Below are positions 26,848 to 36,192 of a stretch of DNA of 64,000 nt, in pieces. Under the pieces are notes generated by a model. That model was not told where the DNA came from and made no database searches. It saw only the letters and a program-made list of their open reading frames with translations. The stretch is from Antarctobacter heliothermus. Lineage in GTDB: Bacteria > Pseudomonadota > Alphaproteobacteria > Rhodobacterales > Rhodobacteraceae. Within the stretch, counting starts at the first letter, position 1. The number at the start of each line of letters is the position of its first letter. Where the stretch lies: contig NZ_FZON01000001.1 in the NCBI RefSeq assembly GCF_900188425.1, forward strand, positions 177,471-241,470. The letters run 5' to 3'. The translations under genes were made by a program, and so were the position numbers.

Positions 26848-28143
26848 ATGGCTGAGACCAACAAGACCGCGACGCTGACGATCGACGGGAACAGCTTTGA
26901 GCTGCCTATTCACGCACCTACCGCCGGTCCGGACGTGATCGACATTCGCAAGCTTTACGGACAGGCGGGCGTCTTTACCTACGACCCCGGCTTTACCTCG
27001 ACCGCGTCCTGCGATTCGACCATCACCTTTATCGACGGCGACAAGGGTGAGCTGCTGCACCGCGGATACCCGATCGACCAGCTGGCCGAGAAATCGCACT
27101 ACCTCGAGGTCTGCTTTCTGCTGCTTTACGGCTACCTGCCCAAGGCCGGTGAGCTGGAAGAGTTTGAGAACACGATCACCCGCCACACGATGATCCACGA
27201 ACAAATGTACAACTTCTTCCGTGGGTTCCGCCGCGACGCGCATCCGATGGCGGTCATGGTGGGTGTGGTTGGCGCGATGGCGGCCTTTTACCACGACAGC
27301 ACCGACATCGCGGACCCGCGCCAGCGCGAGATCGCCAGCCACCGTCTGATCGCCAAGATGCCGACCATCGCGGCGATGGCCTACAAATACTCGATCGGTC
27401 AGCCGTTCGTGTACCCGCGCAACGATCTGGACTACGCGGCCAACTTCCTGCACATGTGTTTCAGCGTTCCGGCTGAGGAATATGTTGTCGACCCGATCCT
27501 TGCCCGCGCGATGGACCGGATCTTTACCCTGCACGCCGATCACGAACAGAACGCCTCGACCTCGACCGTGCGTCTGGCCTCGTCCTCGGGCGCGAACCCC
27601 TTTGCCTGCATCGCCGCCGGTGTCGCCTGCCTCTGGGGTCCGGCGCATGGCGGCGCCAACCAGGCCTGCCTTGAAATGCTCAAGGAAATCGGCTCACCAG
27701 AGAATATCCCCGAGTATCTCGCCCGCGCCAAGGACAAGGACGACTCGTTCCGCCTGATGGGCTTTGGCCACCGCGTCTACAAGAACTTTGACCCGCGCGC
27801 CAAGGTGATGAAGCAGTCCGCCGATGAGGTGCTGGACCTGCTGGGGGTTGAGAACAATCCGGTTCTTGCCACCGCGAAAGAGCTCGAAAAGCAGGCCTTG
27901 GCCGATCCCTATTTTGCCGAGAAAAAACTGTTCCCGAACGTCGACTTCTATTCGGGCATCATTCTTGAGGCGATGGGCTTTCCGACCTCGATGTTCACGC
28001 CGATCTTTGCGCTGTCGCGCACCGTTGGCTGGGTCAGCCAGTGGAAAGAAATGCTCAACGATCCGCAGAACAAGATCGGCCGCCCGCGCCAGTTGTACTT
28101 GGGCGAGACCGAGCGGGATTACGTGGACATCGAAAACCGCTAA
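26848..28143 (+). CDS. gltA: Citrate synthase
   Basis: Condenses acetyl-CoA with oxaloacetate at the entry of the TCA cycle. It has 431 residues and is the type II hexameric form of Gram-negative bacteria. Catalytic motifs are GPAHGGANQ and [13 protein letters not shown], and [13 protein letters not shown] carries the last catalytic Asp region. An 80-bp gap separates it from gltX, and it ends at a strong bidirectional terminator. Confidence 0.97.
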   Translation: MAETNKTATLTIDGNSFELPIHAPTAGPDVIDIRKLYGQAGVFTYDPGFTSTASCDSTITFIDGDKGELLHRGYPIDQLAEKSHYLEVCFLLLYGYLPKAGELEEFENTITRHTMIHEQMYNFFRGFRRDAHPMAVMVGVVGAMAAFYHDSTDIADPRQREIASHRLIAKMPTIAAMAYKYSIGQPFVYPRNDLDYAANFLHMCFSVPAEEYVVDPILARAMDRIFTLHADHEQNASTSTVRLASSSGANPFACIAAGVACLWGPAHGGANQACLEMLKEIGSPENIPEYLARAKDKDDSFRLMGFGHRVYKNFDPRAKVMKQSADEVLDLLGVENNPVLATAKELEKQALADPYFAEKKLFPNVDFYSGIILEAMGFPTSMFTPIFALSRTVGWVSQWKEMLNDPQNKIGRPRQLYLGETERDYVDIENR

Positions 28144-28167
28144 GCACGATCAGGACGACTCCAAACC

Positions 28168-28195
28168 AAAAGGCCCGGCAATCGCCGGGCCTTTT
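28168..28195. terminator. Bidirectional intrinsic terminator after gltA
   Basis: An 8-bp GC stem (28172-28179 with 28184-28191, loop AATC) is flanked by AAAA and TTTT. It lies between the convergent gltA and enoyl-CoA hydratase genes. Confidence 0.93.
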
Positions 28196-28222
28196 TCGTT
28201 TCCCATACGGGACCAGCGCGGA

Positions 28223-28999
28223 CTAGCGCCCTTCGTAGACCGCCGGGCGCTTTTCCATAAAGGCCACAACACCCTCTTTGAAATCGCGGGTCTTGCCGCA
28301 TTCGCCCTGCAATTTCGATTCGACGCCCAGTTGGGTTTCCAGATCGTTGTCATGGCTCGCACGCAGCGCCTGTTTCACGCGCAGATAGGCCGCTGTCGGC
28401 CCCTTGGCCAGATGCGCGGCCCGGGCGGCGACATGGGCGGCAAAACCATCGTCGGCCACCGCCTCCCAGATCATGCCCCAGTCATCCGCCTGCTTGGCCG
28501 AGATCTTTTCCGCAAACAGCGCCGCGCCCATCGCCTTGGCCAGTCCCATCTGGCGCGGCAACAGCCATGTGCCGCCGGCGTCCGGGATCAGCCCGATGCG
28601 GGTAAACGCCTGCAGGAAAAAAGCCGATTCCGTGGCGATCACCACATCCGCCGACAACGCCAGATTGGCCCCTGCCCCGGCGGCCGCGCCGTTGACCGCG
28701 CTGATCGTCGGCACCGGGCAGTCATAGATGGCGTGCAGCATCGGCACATATTCGTCGCGCAGGGTACGTTCCAGATCAAGGTTGGCGGCATTGGCCCGGT
28801 CGCCCAGATCCTGACCCGAGCAAAAGGATTTGCCCGCCCCGGTCAGCACCACCACCCGCGCCTCACGCCCGCCGCGCGCCACCGCGTCGGTGATCTCGGC
28901 CCGCATCTGGGTGTTGAGCGCATTCATCACGTCAGGCCGGTTCAGCGTCACGGTGGCGATGTTCTCGGACACCGCGTAGGTGATCATGTCGTATTGCAT
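28223..28999 (-). CDS. Enoyl-CoA hydratase/isomerase family protein
   Basis: A 258-residue crotonase-fold enzyme acting on an acyl-CoA. The first oxyanion-hole segment is GKSFCSGQDLGDR (near residue 65) and the second is VNGAAAGAGANLALSAD. The family's hydratase glutamate pair is not clearly present: the second motif reads FTRIGLIPDAGGTW, with Asp, as in PaaG-type isomerases. It is therefore closer to 2-(1,2-epoxyphenyl)acetyl-CoA isomerase than to a classic hydratase. Start 28999 is preceded by GGAG. No phenylacetate genes are nearby. Confidence 0.85.
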   Translation of the reverse strand: MQYDMITYAVSENIATVTLNRPDVMNALNTQMRAEITDAVARGGREARVVVLTGAGKSFCSGQDLGDRANAANLDLERTLRDEYVPMLHAIYDCPVPTISAVNGAAAGAGANLALSADVVIATESAFFLQAFTRIGLIPDAGGTWLLPRQMGLAKAMGAALFAEKISAKQADDWGMIWEAVADDGFAAHVAARAAHLAKGPTAAYLRVKQALRASHDNDLETQLGVESKLQGECGKTRDFKEGVVAFMEKRPAVYEGR

Positions 29000-29147
29000 T
29001 GGCGTGCTCCCATTTCCTTGCCGCGCATGAAACATCCCAGCCCCCGGAAAGGCAAAGCCAAACGCGGCGTCACGTCCCACGCACACAGGCAATCAGCGCA
29101 CGTCTCTGGCGTTGACGGCGCGGCGGCCGCCCTGCAATCATGTGGTC

Positions 29148-29525
29148 ATGACCTACAAACCCGATGGCTATACCGATCTGTCGCCTTACCTGATCCTCTC
29201 CGACCCGGAGGCGACCTTGCAATTCTGCGAAGCGGTGTTTGACGCCACCCGTCTGCGTGTCTTTCACGACGGTGACCGTATCATGCACGCCGAATGTCGC
29301 ATCGGCGACACCGTCCTGATGATGGGCGGGGCAGAGGGCGGCGCGGATGCGATGATCCATCTGTACCTGCCCGATCCGGACGCCGTTTTTGCCAAGGCGC
29401 TGGCGCACGGGGCCGTTGAGATCCAGCCGATGCTGGAAAAAGGCGATGGCGACCGTCGCGGCGGCTTTCGCTCGGCCTGCGGGACGCAGTGGTTTGTGGC
29501 CAAACAGATGGGCGCGCCCGCCTGA
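29148..29525 (+). CDS. VOC family protein (PhnB/glyoxalase-like)
   Basis: A 125-residue single vicinal-oxygen-chelate protein with the two beta-alpha-beta-beta-beta modules. LSPYLILSDPEATLQFCEAVF opens the fold and a Glu (MHAECRIGD) sits at a usual metal position. The family includes dioxygenases, glyoxalases and antibiotic-binding proteins; the PhnB-like type often has no known substrate. It converges on ccmH with 12 bp between the stops. Confidence 0.82.
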   Translation: MTYKPDGYTDLSPYLILSDPEATLQFCEAVFDATRLRVFHDGDRIMHAECRIGDTVLMMGGAEGGADAMIHLYLPDPDAVFAKALAHGAVEIQPMLEKGDGDRRGGFRSACGTQWFVAKQMGAPA

Positions 29526-29537
29526 CCCTACCGGGGT

Positions 29538-30017
29538 CTAGTCCTTCAGCAACTCATCCAGCCGTTTTTGCTCATCCTCGCTCAGCCCGGCCTCTCCGCC
29601 CGCAGGCACCTGACCGCGGCGGCGGATATAGGCCACCCCCATCCCCAGCGCGAGCACAAACAGCCCAGGCCCCGACGCCCAGAGCAGCCAGTTCCAGCCG
29701 CCGGTTGTCGGCTTCAGCAAAACAAACTCGCCATAGCGATCGACGATAAAGGCCACCACCTCGGCGTCCGTATCCCCGGCCAGCAGACGATCCCGCACCA
29801 GCAGCCGCAGATCCTTCGCCAATGAGGCGTTGCTTTCGTCAATGCTTTCGTTCTGGCAGACCAGACAGCGCAGCCCTGCCGAGATGTCCCGCGCGCGCGC
29901 CTCCAGCGCCGGATCGTCCAGCACCTCATCGGGTTGCACCGCCAACGCCACGGTCGCCACGAGGGCAAGAACACCGCCAAGGACATAGGGCCGACACCGC
30001 GTCATGAAATCCATCAT
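29538..30017 (-). CDS. ccmH: Cytochrome c maturation protein CcmH
   Basis: Membrane-anchored thioredoxin-like protein that reduces apocytochrome c for haem attachment. It has 159 residues: a signal segment (about 10-27), the redox motif LRCLVCQN with Cys51 and Cys54, and a second membrane helix (about 105-128). The ATG overlaps the ccmF stop (ATGA), which selects this start over internal ATGs. It works with CcmF, encoded just upstream. The window also encodes a diheme cytochrome that would need this system. Confidence 0.95.
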   Translation of the reverse strand: MMDFMTRCRPYVLGGVLALVATVALAVQPDEVLDDPALEARARDISAGLRCLVCQNESIDESNASLAKDLRLLVRDRLLAGDTDAEVVAFIVDRYGEFVLLKPTTGGWNWLLWASGPGLFVLALGMGVAYIRRRGQVPAGGEAGLSEDEQKRLDELLKD

Positions 30018-31981
30018 TCCGCAGGCACCCCTTGCACCGGCGCCGCCTTGCGCGCGCCGGCCGCGATCCGGTAACGACGGTCACTGAGGCTCAGGCAGCC
30101 GCCAAGCGCCATCAAAAGTGCGCCACCCCAGATCCAGTTTGCCAGCGGTTTGATATAAACCCGCATGACCCATCCGCCGCCGTCCTGCGCATCACCGATC
30201 ACCACATAGACGTCGCGCATGAAACGGTAATCAATCGCCGCCTCTGTCGTCGGCATCTGCGCCACCGGATAGATGCGTTTTTCGGGGTTCAGCACGGCCA
30301 CGTCGCGGCCCGCCTTGGTGACCAGCACCTGACCCATGGTGGAGATATAGTTCGGCCCCTGCACGCGCTGCACGTCCTGCAGCGTGAACTCATAGGCGCC
30401 GACCTCAAAGGGCGTATCGATTTGCGCAACCCGAATATCCTCTTGCTGCCAGGCCAGCATCCCGGCAATGCCCAGCATCGTGACGCCAAGGCCCGAGTGC
30501 GCCACCGCCTTGCCCCATTCAGAGCGCGGCAGCCGGAACAGCCGCGACAGGTCGCGGTTCTGACCCGTGCGGCTGATCAGGTCCGTTGCCGCACCGGCCA
30601 CCAGCCAGGTGCCCAGAAAGACGCCGATCGGCCCCATCAGGCTGCGCCCGGTCTGCATCGCCCAGACCAGCCCCATCAGCGCCACCGCCAGCCCAAAGGC
30701 AGGCATCAGCGACCGCAGCACGCGATCCAGTTTGCCGCGTTTCCAGCTGATCATCGCGCCGATGGGCAGGATCAGGCCCAGCACCACCATGAACGGCGTA
30801 AAGGCCATGTTGAAGAACGGCGCCCCGACCGACAGTTTCCGGTCAAACAGCATCTCGGCCACAAAGGGCCACATGGTCCCGACAAAGACGACAAAGCTGG
30901 AGACCGCCAGCAGCACGTTGTTCGCCACCAGCGCGCTTTCGCGGCTGACAACACCAAAGACGCCCTTGGCCTCCATCGTCTTGGCCCGCGCGGCAAACAG
31001 AGTCAGCGCGCCACCGGTGAAGAACAGCAGGATATACAGGATGAACTTGCCGCGCACCGGGTCATTGGCAAAGGCATGGACCGATGTCAGCAGACCAGAG
31101 CGCACGATGAACGTGCCGATCAGCGAAAAGCCAAAGGCAAGGATCGCCAGCAGGATCGTCCAGCTTTTCAGCGACTCGCGCTTTTCCACCACGATGGCGG
31201 AATGCAGCAGCGCACCGGCAAAGAGCCACGGCATGAACGATGCGTTCTCCACCGGATCCCAGAACCAGAACCCGCCCCAGCCCAGTTCGTAATAGGCCCA
31301 CCACGATCCCAGCGCGATGCCGATCGTCAGAAAGATCCACGCCGCCAGCGTCCAGGGCCGCACCCAGCGCCCCCAGGCCGCATCGACGCGCCCCTCGATC
31401 AGGGCGGCGACGGCAAAGCTGAAGCAGATCGAAAGCCCGACATAGCCAAGGTACAAAAACGGCGGGTGAAACGCCAAACCGGGGTCTTGCAACAGCGGGT
31501 TGAGGTCGGTGCCATTGATCGGCGCGACGGACAGTCGATCAAACGGGTTGGAAGTGAACAGGATAAAGGTATAGAAAGCCGCAGAAATTGACGACTGCAC
31601 CGCCAGCACACGCGCCCGCAGCGTCGGCGGCACATTGGCCCCGAACCATGCCGCGCAAGCCCCGAACAGCGCCAGAATCAGCACCCAGAGCAGCATCGAC
31701 CCTTCGTGATTCCCCCAGACGCCGGAGATCTTGTAGAGCATCGGTTTGTCGGAATGGCTGTTCTCGTAGACGATCCGCAACGAAAAATCCGAGACCACAA
31801 ACGCATGGGTCAGCGCCGCAAAACTGACGGCGACCAGCAGGAATTGCAGCGTTGCCGCCGGTTCCCCCACGGCCATCCAGCCGGGCCATCGCTTGTGCGC
31901 GCCCACCATTGGCATGACCATCTGAACAATCGAGACCAAAAAGGCCAGGATGAGGGCGAAATGTCCGAGCTCTGTAATCAT
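30014..31981 (-). CDS. ccmF: Cytochrome c haem lyase subunit CcmF
   Basis: Polytopic inner-membrane haem lyase that attaches haem to apocytochrome c. It has 655 residues. The WWD haem-handling domain is at about 235-251 (WGGFWFWDPVENASFM), with haem-ligand histidines in flanking loops and around 15 membrane helices. The chosen ATG gives the canonical MITELGHFAL start. It heads a ccmF-ccmH pair. ccmE and the ABC genes are not in the window. Confidence 0.97.
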   Translation of the reverse strand: MITELGHFALILAFLVSIVQMVMPMVGAHKRWPGWMAVGEPAATLQFLLVAVSFAALTHAFVVSDFSLRIVYENSHSDKPMLYKISGVWGNHEGSMLLWVLILALFGACAAWFGANVPPTLRARVLAVQSSISAAFYTFILFTSNPFDRLSVAPINGTDLNPLLQDPGLAFHPPFLYLGYVGLSICFSFAVAALIEGRVDAAWGRWVRPWTLAAWIFLTIGIALGSWWAYYELGWGGFWFWDPVENASFMPWLFAGALLHSAIVVEKRESLKSWTILLAILAFGFSLIGTFIVRSGLLTSVHAFANDPVRGKFILYILLFFTGGALTLFAARAKTMEAKGVFGVVSRESALVANNVLLAVSSFVVFVGTMWPFVAEMLFDRKLSVGAPFFNMAFTPFMVVLGLILPIGAMISWKRGKLDRVLRSLMPAFGLAVALMGLVWAMQTGRSLMGPIGVFLGTWLVAGAATDLISRTGQNRDLSRLFRLPRSEWGKAVAHSGLGVTMLGIAGMLAWQQEDIRVAQIDTPFEVGAYEFTLQDVQRVQGPNYISTMGQVLVTKAGRDVAVLNPEKRIYPVAQMPTTEAAIDYRFMRDVYVVIGDAQDGGGWVMRVYIKPLANWIWGGALLMALGGCLSLSDRRYRIAAGARKAAPVQGVPAE

Positions 31982-32002
31982 GAGCCGGACTATAGGGCGC
32001 GG

Positions 32003-32032
32003 AAAAAAGCGGGCCAATCGAAATCGGCCCGC
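32003..32032 (-). terminator. Intrinsic terminator with TTCG loop, after holin gene
   Basis: On the minus strand a 10-bp stem (one G-U pair) closed by a TTCG tetraloop is followed by six T residues. It ends the endolysin-holin transcript and separates it from ccmF. Confidence 0.9.
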
Positions 32033-32067
32033 AGATCAGATCACAATGTCGCAATGTATGGCCTGTG

Positions 32068-32628
32068 TCAGCCGCGTCCCGCCCGCCAATCCGCCAGCGC
32101 CGGGTTGTCCAGCGGCATCTCAAAGCTGGCAGGATCCACCGGGGCGTCTCCGGGCGTCACGTCGCGCAACGCCTCGACATCGCGCACCGTCTGGACGACT
32201 CGCGGCACCGCCGCCATGGTCGCCGCCAGATCGCGCTGAAAGTCCTGCCCCTTGGCATGGTGGCGCGCGCCAAAGTAAAAGCTGACAATCGCCGCCAGCA
32301 GCCACCACAGCGGTTCCGGCACCAGCGAGATGCCCGCCATGCGCGCGGCAAACCACACCGGATCGACCATCGCTGCCACGAACAACCCCAGCGTCCCCAA
32401 CGCCATCGCCGGGCGTGGCACCCGGTTCAGCGCATCCATGAAGCGGTCAAACCAGCCCCGGCGCACCACCCGGAACTCTCCGGCCATCTGCGCCAACGCC
32501 GCCTCTTGGGCATCATGCCCGCGCTGCGCCTGCGCCTCGGCGTTGATGCGGAACACCTCTGCCGTTTCGGCAACCACGTTGCGGCCAGAGCCGAACAGCG
32601 CCCCCAGAAGTTGACCAATCAGCCCCAT
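32068..32628 (-). CDS. Holin family protein (GTA-type lysis)
   Basis: A 186-residue protein with a charged, helical N-terminal third, two or three membrane helices (about residues 70-125) and a cytoplasmic tail. It matches the three-helix holin family found next to endolysins. In Rhodobacter capsulatus a homologous pair releases the gene transfer agent. The start overlaps the endolysin stop by 10 bp, so the two are co-translated. The order endolysin then holin, with no phage structural genes around, fits a GTA lysis cassette rather than prophage debris. Confidence 0.85.
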   Translation of the reverse strand: MGLIGQLLGALFGSGRNVVAETAEVFRINAEAQAQRGHDAQEAALAQMAGEFRVVRRGWFDRFMDALNRVPRPAMALGTLGLFVAAMVDPVWFAARMAGISLVPEPLWWLLAAIVSFYFGARHHAKGQDFQRDLAATMAAVPRVVQTVRDVEALRDVTPGDAPVDPASFEMPLDNPALADWRAGRG

Positions 32629-33242
32629 GCCGCCACCCGTGCCTGAAACTCGACATCCGTCATGTGGTAGCGGGCAGAGATGAACTTTTCCGCCCGTTTG
32701 ATCCAACCGCCCTTGCCACCCGCACGCGTCCGCGCGTACTTGCGCGAGGCGGGCCGGTTGTCGGCGATGCGGAAATAGTAGTTGCGCCGTGCGATCCCGT
32801 AGGCATCGACCATGTGACCGGGCGCCTTGCCATAGGCGCGCGCGGTGGCGGCGACGGTCTGCGGGCCAATCGCGCCGTCGACGCTGACCTCTTCGCCCAT
32901 CTGGTTCAGCAGCCGTTGCAGGATCTTCACCGCGTTGCCGCCCGCGTTCACATACATGTCAAACACCGTCTCATGCAGCGGTTCCGGCAGGTCGGCGATG
33001 CGCGGCTTGATATAGTAATGCGTCAGAAAGATCGTCACCGCCTGTTCGCGGGTGATCTGGCGCACGTCTTCGGCATCCACCCGCCCGTCGCCGGTCAGGT
33101 CCAGACCCAGCCGGCGCATGGTATGGATCGTCACGCCGTATTTCGTCGCCCCGCCGGGGTCGTCGGGGTCGTTGACATAGCCCCCCTCGCGGGCCACGAT
33201 TTCCTCTGCCATCCGGCGAACGTCGGTCGTCACAGTCGACAT
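32619..33242 (-). CDS. GH108 endolysin (glycosyl hydrolase 108)
   Basis: A 207-residue peptidoglycan hydrolase. The N-terminal GH108 domain has the catalytic Glu19 in AREGGYVNDPDDPGGATKYG. Residues about 110-175 form the peptidoglycan-binding domain 3 (VDGAIGPQTVAA). There is no signal peptide, so it needs the holin encoded directly downstream to reach the wall. A TTAACCAA sequence lies about 55 bp upstream, similar to a CtrA half-site; CtrA controls GTA lysis genes in R. capsulatus as I recall. No terminase, capsid or tail gene is near. Confidence 0.92.
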   Translation of the reverse strand: MSTVTTDVRRMAEEIVAREGGYVNDPDDPGGATKYGVTIHTMRRLGLDLTGDGRVDAEDVRQITREQAVTIFLTHYYIKPRIADLPEPLHETVFDMYVNAGGNAVKILQRLLNQMGEEVSVDGAIGPQTVAATARAYGKAPGHMVDAYGIARRNYYFRIADNRPASRKYARTRAGGKGGWIKRAEKFISARYHMTDVEFQARVAAWG

Positions 33243-33295
33243 CTTGTCTCTCCTGCTCGGTTCAGTCTTGATGACCCAAAGGTGCGCGTGGGGCG

Positions 33296-33303
33296 TTAAC
33301 CAA
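33296..33303. promoter_or_regulatory. CtrA-like half-site in front of endolysin gene
   Basis: TTAACCAA lies in the divergent region between the endolysin and cupin genes. It matches a CtrA half-site (TTAACCAT) except for the last base. The assignment rests on motif and context only. Confidence 0.35.
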
Positions 33304-33325
33304 ACCTCAGAGGACCGTACGTTGC

Positions 33326-33757
33326 ATGATAGCTGATGAGATCATCGCCCTGCTGGATCTGTCGCCCCATCCCGAGGGCGGGCACTATCGCCAGACCTGG
33401 CAGGCCGCAGGTGAGGGCCGGTCGCCCGGCACCTGCATCTACTTCCTGTTGAAAGCCGGTGAGCGCAGCCACTGGCACCGCGTCGATGCGGGCGAGATCT
33501 GGCACTTCTATGCTGGCGCGCCGCTGCGCCTGATACGCGCACCAACCGACAGCGGTCCGCGTCAGGACATGATCCTGGGCCCCGATCTGGCCGCCGGGCA
33601 GCGTCCGCAGGGGATCGTAGAGCCGGGCCATTGGCAGGCGGCGGAAACCCTAGGCGACTGGACATTGGTGGGCTGCACCGTCTCGCCGGGGTTTCGGTTC
33701 GAGGGGTTCGAACTGGCCGCGCCCGGTTTCGACATCCCCGACCAGACCAAGACCTGA
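33326..33757 (+). CDS. Cupin protein, DUF985 family
   Basis: A 143-residue single-cupin protein. HPEGGHYRQTW and SHWHRVDAGEIWHFYAG provide the metal-binding histidines and glutamate of the fold. Structures of the family show a cupin barrel, sometimes linked to sugar-nucleotide or antibiotic chemistry, but no general function is established. It diverges from the endolysin and converges on the PRC-barrel gene. Confidence 0.88.
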   Translation: MIADEIIALLDLSPHPEGGHYRQTWQAAGEGRSPGTCIYFLLKAGERSHWHRVDAGEIWHFYAGAPLRLIRAPTDSGPRQDMILGPDLAAGQRPQGIVEPGHWQAAETLGDWTLVGCTVSPGFRFEGFELAAPGFDIPDQTKT

Positions 33758-33767
33758 GGCACAAACG

Positions 33768-33795
33768 AAAAACGCCCGGGGACATGCCCCGGGCG
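33768..33795 (-). terminator. Intrinsic terminator of the PRC-barrel gene
   Basis: A perfect 9-bp GC stem (33773-33781 with 33787-33795) is followed on the minus strand by five T residues. The plus strand lacks a T run, so it chiefly serves the minus-strand gene. Confidence 0.85.
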
Positions 33796-33816
33796 CCATA
33801 GGTCAAGTCAAACAGA

Positions 33817-34422
33817 TCACTCGACTTTTTCCATTTCGGTCAGTTGCTCGCTGGTGTACGGCGTCACGACCGCGTAGCTGACTTCATCCACAGACACCAT
33901 GCGGGTCTGGTCCAGCGGCAGCAACACAAGCGTGTCACCCATCCCGAGGAAGCCGCCCACTTCGGCCACCAGTCCCGAGATCTTGCCGTCTTCGCCCAGG
34001 ACGAAGTCATCGATCGACCCGATCCGGGTCCATTCGTCGGCAACGGTGTTATAGTCCACCGTCGGATCCCAATCGACCTGCTCTTCGGCGGCCAGCGTGT
34101 AGATCGGCGCGCCGATGATGACAGAGGCCTTGGTGGACGACATCAGGCCGATGGAATGGTCTGCGGCATGACCGGTATCGGCCATCTTGTCTGTGTCCAT
34201 CTTGGGGGCAACCGGATCGGCGTCTTCGGCCATATCAGTCGCCATGGGATCGGCGTCCGGTGCCATCGGATCGGCAGTATCGGTCACCTCGGGGGCATCG
34301 GTCTGCTCCATCGGCACCGGATCCTTGGCCGGATCCATGGTGTCACCCGCGGCGTGGCTTTCGGCCAGCGCAAGGGTGGGAACGAGGGCAGTCGTTGCGA
34401 CAGTCAACATGAAGCGTGTCAT
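33817..34422 (-). CDS. Secreted PRC-barrel domain protein
   Basis: A 201-residue exported protein. A signal peptide (1-20, cleavage after ALA) is followed by an acidic, methionine- and proline-rich segment (about 25-85) with the near-repeat DADPMATDMAEDADP, then a PRC-barrel (about 92-190; SSTKASVIIGAPIYTL and WTRIGSIDDFVLGEDGKISG). PRC-barrels bind RNA or protein partners; secreted ones are common in alphaproteobacteria and often stress-induced. It is monocistronic with its own terminator. Function is unknown. Confidence 0.85.
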   Translation of the reverse strand: MTRFMLTVATTALVPTLALAESHAAGDTMDPAKDPVPMEQTDAPEVTDTADPMAPDADPMATDMAEDADPVAPKMDTDKMADTGHAADHSIGLMSSTKASVIIGAPIYTLAAEEQVDWDPTVDYNTVADEWTRIGSIDDFVLGEDGKISGLVAEVGGFLGMGDTLVLLPLDQTRMVSVDEVSYAVVTPYTSEQLTEMEKVE

Positions 34423-34512
34423 GGCGATCTCCTTTGTTTCGTTCGATCTGCCTTGAAAACGCGCCTTTTTTCGCCTTCGTTCCCGGAATTGTTTTTTCGC
34501 CTTGATGGAACT

Positions 34513-36096
34513 TCAGCCGCGCCCGTGCGTATGCACGAACCTCAGCAATTGGGCGGTCGATCCGTCCTTGCCCTCGACCTCTTGTGCGCCCGTCACCATC
34601 GGTCCCAGCGCGGTGGCCAGCTCCTTGCCCAGCTCGACGCCCCACTGGTCAAAAGAGTTGATGCCAAGGATGACCCCCTCGACAAACACCCGGTGTTCAT
34701 ACAGCGCCACGATCTTGCCCAGCGTCTCCGGGTCCAGCAGCGGATATATCAGCGTCGTGGACGGGCGGTTGCCGGGGAACACCCGGTGCCGCGCTTGCCG
34801 CTCCAATTCATCACCCTCAAACGCATCCGCCACCTTGCCGCGCGCCTCATCCAGTGACCGGCCACGCATCAGCGCCTCGGACTGCGCAAGGCAGTTGGCA
34901 ACCAGCAGGTCGTGATGATGCTTCAGCTCTGGCTCATGGCCCTGTGCCGCCACCAGGAACTCTGCCGGGATCACCCGCGTGCCCTGATGGATCAATTGGT
35001 AAAACGCGTGCTGGCCGTTGGTGCCCGGCTCTCCCCAGACCACGGGGCCAGAGTTATACGGCAGATCGGCGCCGTCCATGCTGACGCCCTTGCCGTTCGA
35101 TTCCATCTCCAGCTGTTGCAGGTAGGCGGGTAGCCGCATCAGACGGTTGTCGTAGGGCAGCACCACGCGCGACGCATGGCCCAGCACCTGATTGTGCCAG
35201 ATCCCCACCAGAGCCAACAGCACCGGCAGGTTTTCGGCCAGTGGCGCGGACTGGAAATGCCGGTCCATCTTCATGCCGCCGGTCAGGAAGGCCCGGAAAT
35301 TGTCCGGCCCCACCGCCAGCATCACAGACAGGCCAATCGGTCCCCAGACCGAATAGCGCCCGCCAACCCAATCCTCGAACCCGAACACCCGTTCCGCCGG
35401 GATGCCAAAGGCCCCCGCCTTTTCTAGGCTGGACGACAGCGCAACAAACTTGCCCGCGTCGGATACGCCGTTTGCCGCCAGCCAGTCCTTTGCGGTGCGC
35501 GCGTTTGTCAGTGTCTCGATGGTGGTAAAGGTCTTGGAGGCGACGATGAACAGCGTTGTCTCAGGGTTGCATTGCTTCAGCGTGTCGGTGACATCCGCGC
35601 CATCGACGTTAGAGACAAAATGCGTGCGCGGCCCGTCGTGATAGGGTGCCAGCGCCAGCACCGCCATGACCGGCCCAAGGTCGGACCCGCCGATGCCGAT
35701 GTTCACAACGTCGGTGATCTCTGACGCGCGGATTTCATCCGCCAGCGCCTCCATCCGGTCCAGCGTCTCCAGCACGGGTGGCATGACATCCACGCCGTCC
35801 ACCGCAACCGCAGATCCATCAAGGTTGCGCAAGGCGGTGTGCAGCACCGCCCGGCCCTCGGTCTCGTTGATCTTTTCGCCGCCAAACATCGCGTCGCGCC
35901 GCGCCGCCACGCCGCGAGTCTCGGCCAGTGCCAGCAGGGCTGCGCGCACGTCGCCGTCGATCTGCGTCTTGGAATAGTCGAACAGCAGCCCCTCGGCTGT
36001 CAGGCTGAACTCTGCCGCCCGCGCCGTGTCACCAAACAGCGCCTCGATCCGGCGATCGCCCTGTGCCGCAGCCAAACCCTTGAGATCTTCGAACAT
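34513..36096 (-). CDS. pgi: Glucose-6-phosphate isomerase
   Basis: Interconverts glucose 6-phosphate and fructose 6-phosphate. It has 527 residues. Signatures are [27 protein letters not shown], the catalytic Glu region GKGVSMDG and [19 protein letters not shown]. It is third in zwf-pgl-pgi, 96 bp after pgl. In roseobacters glucose goes mainly by the Entner-Doudoroff route, so Pgi probably returns fructose 6-phosphate to this route and serves gluconeogenesis. Confidence 0.97.
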   Translation of the reverse strand: MFEDLKGLAAAQGDRRIEALFGDTARAAEFSLTAEGLLFDYSKTQIDGDVRAALLALAETRGVAARRDAMFGGEKINETEGRAVLHTALRNLDGSAVAVDGVDVMPPVLETLDRMEALADEIRASEITDVVNIGIGGSDLGPVMAVLALAPYHDGPRTHFVSNVDGADVTDTLKQCNPETTLFIVASKTFTTIETLTNARTAKDWLAANGVSDAGKFVALSSSLEKAGAFGIPAERVFGFEDWVGGRYSVWGPIGLSVMLAVGPDNFRAFLTGGMKMDRHFQSAPLAENLPVLLALVGIWHNQVLGHASRVVLPYDNRLMRLPAYLQQLEMESNGKGVSMDGADLPYNSGPVVWGEPGTNGQHAFYQLIHQGTRVIPAEFLVAAQGHEPELKHHHDLLVANCLAQSEALMRGRSLDEARGKVADAFEGDELERQARHRVFPGNRPSTTLIYPLLDPETLGKIVALYEHRVFVEGVILGINSFDQWGVELGKELATALGPMVTGAQEVEGKDGSTAQLLRFVHTHGRG

Positions 36097-36192
36097 GGTG
36101 CCCCCTTGTCCGCCCTGTTGGCGGCGCATTTCGTTTCGTCTGGCCGCCCGTATGCGGGCAGCATGTCACAACCAGAAGACAGACCCTCGCGG

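Noticed and set aside
30032..31591. 519-codon open frame on the plus strand
   Set aside because: Antisense shadow of ccmF. Its composition is rich in Arg, His, Gln and Pro, as expected for a reversed membrane-protein gene.
32068..33242. Prophage remnant
   Set aside because: Only lysis genes are present, flanked by housekeeping genes and a dedicated terminator; no integrase, portal, capsid or attachment repeats are seen.
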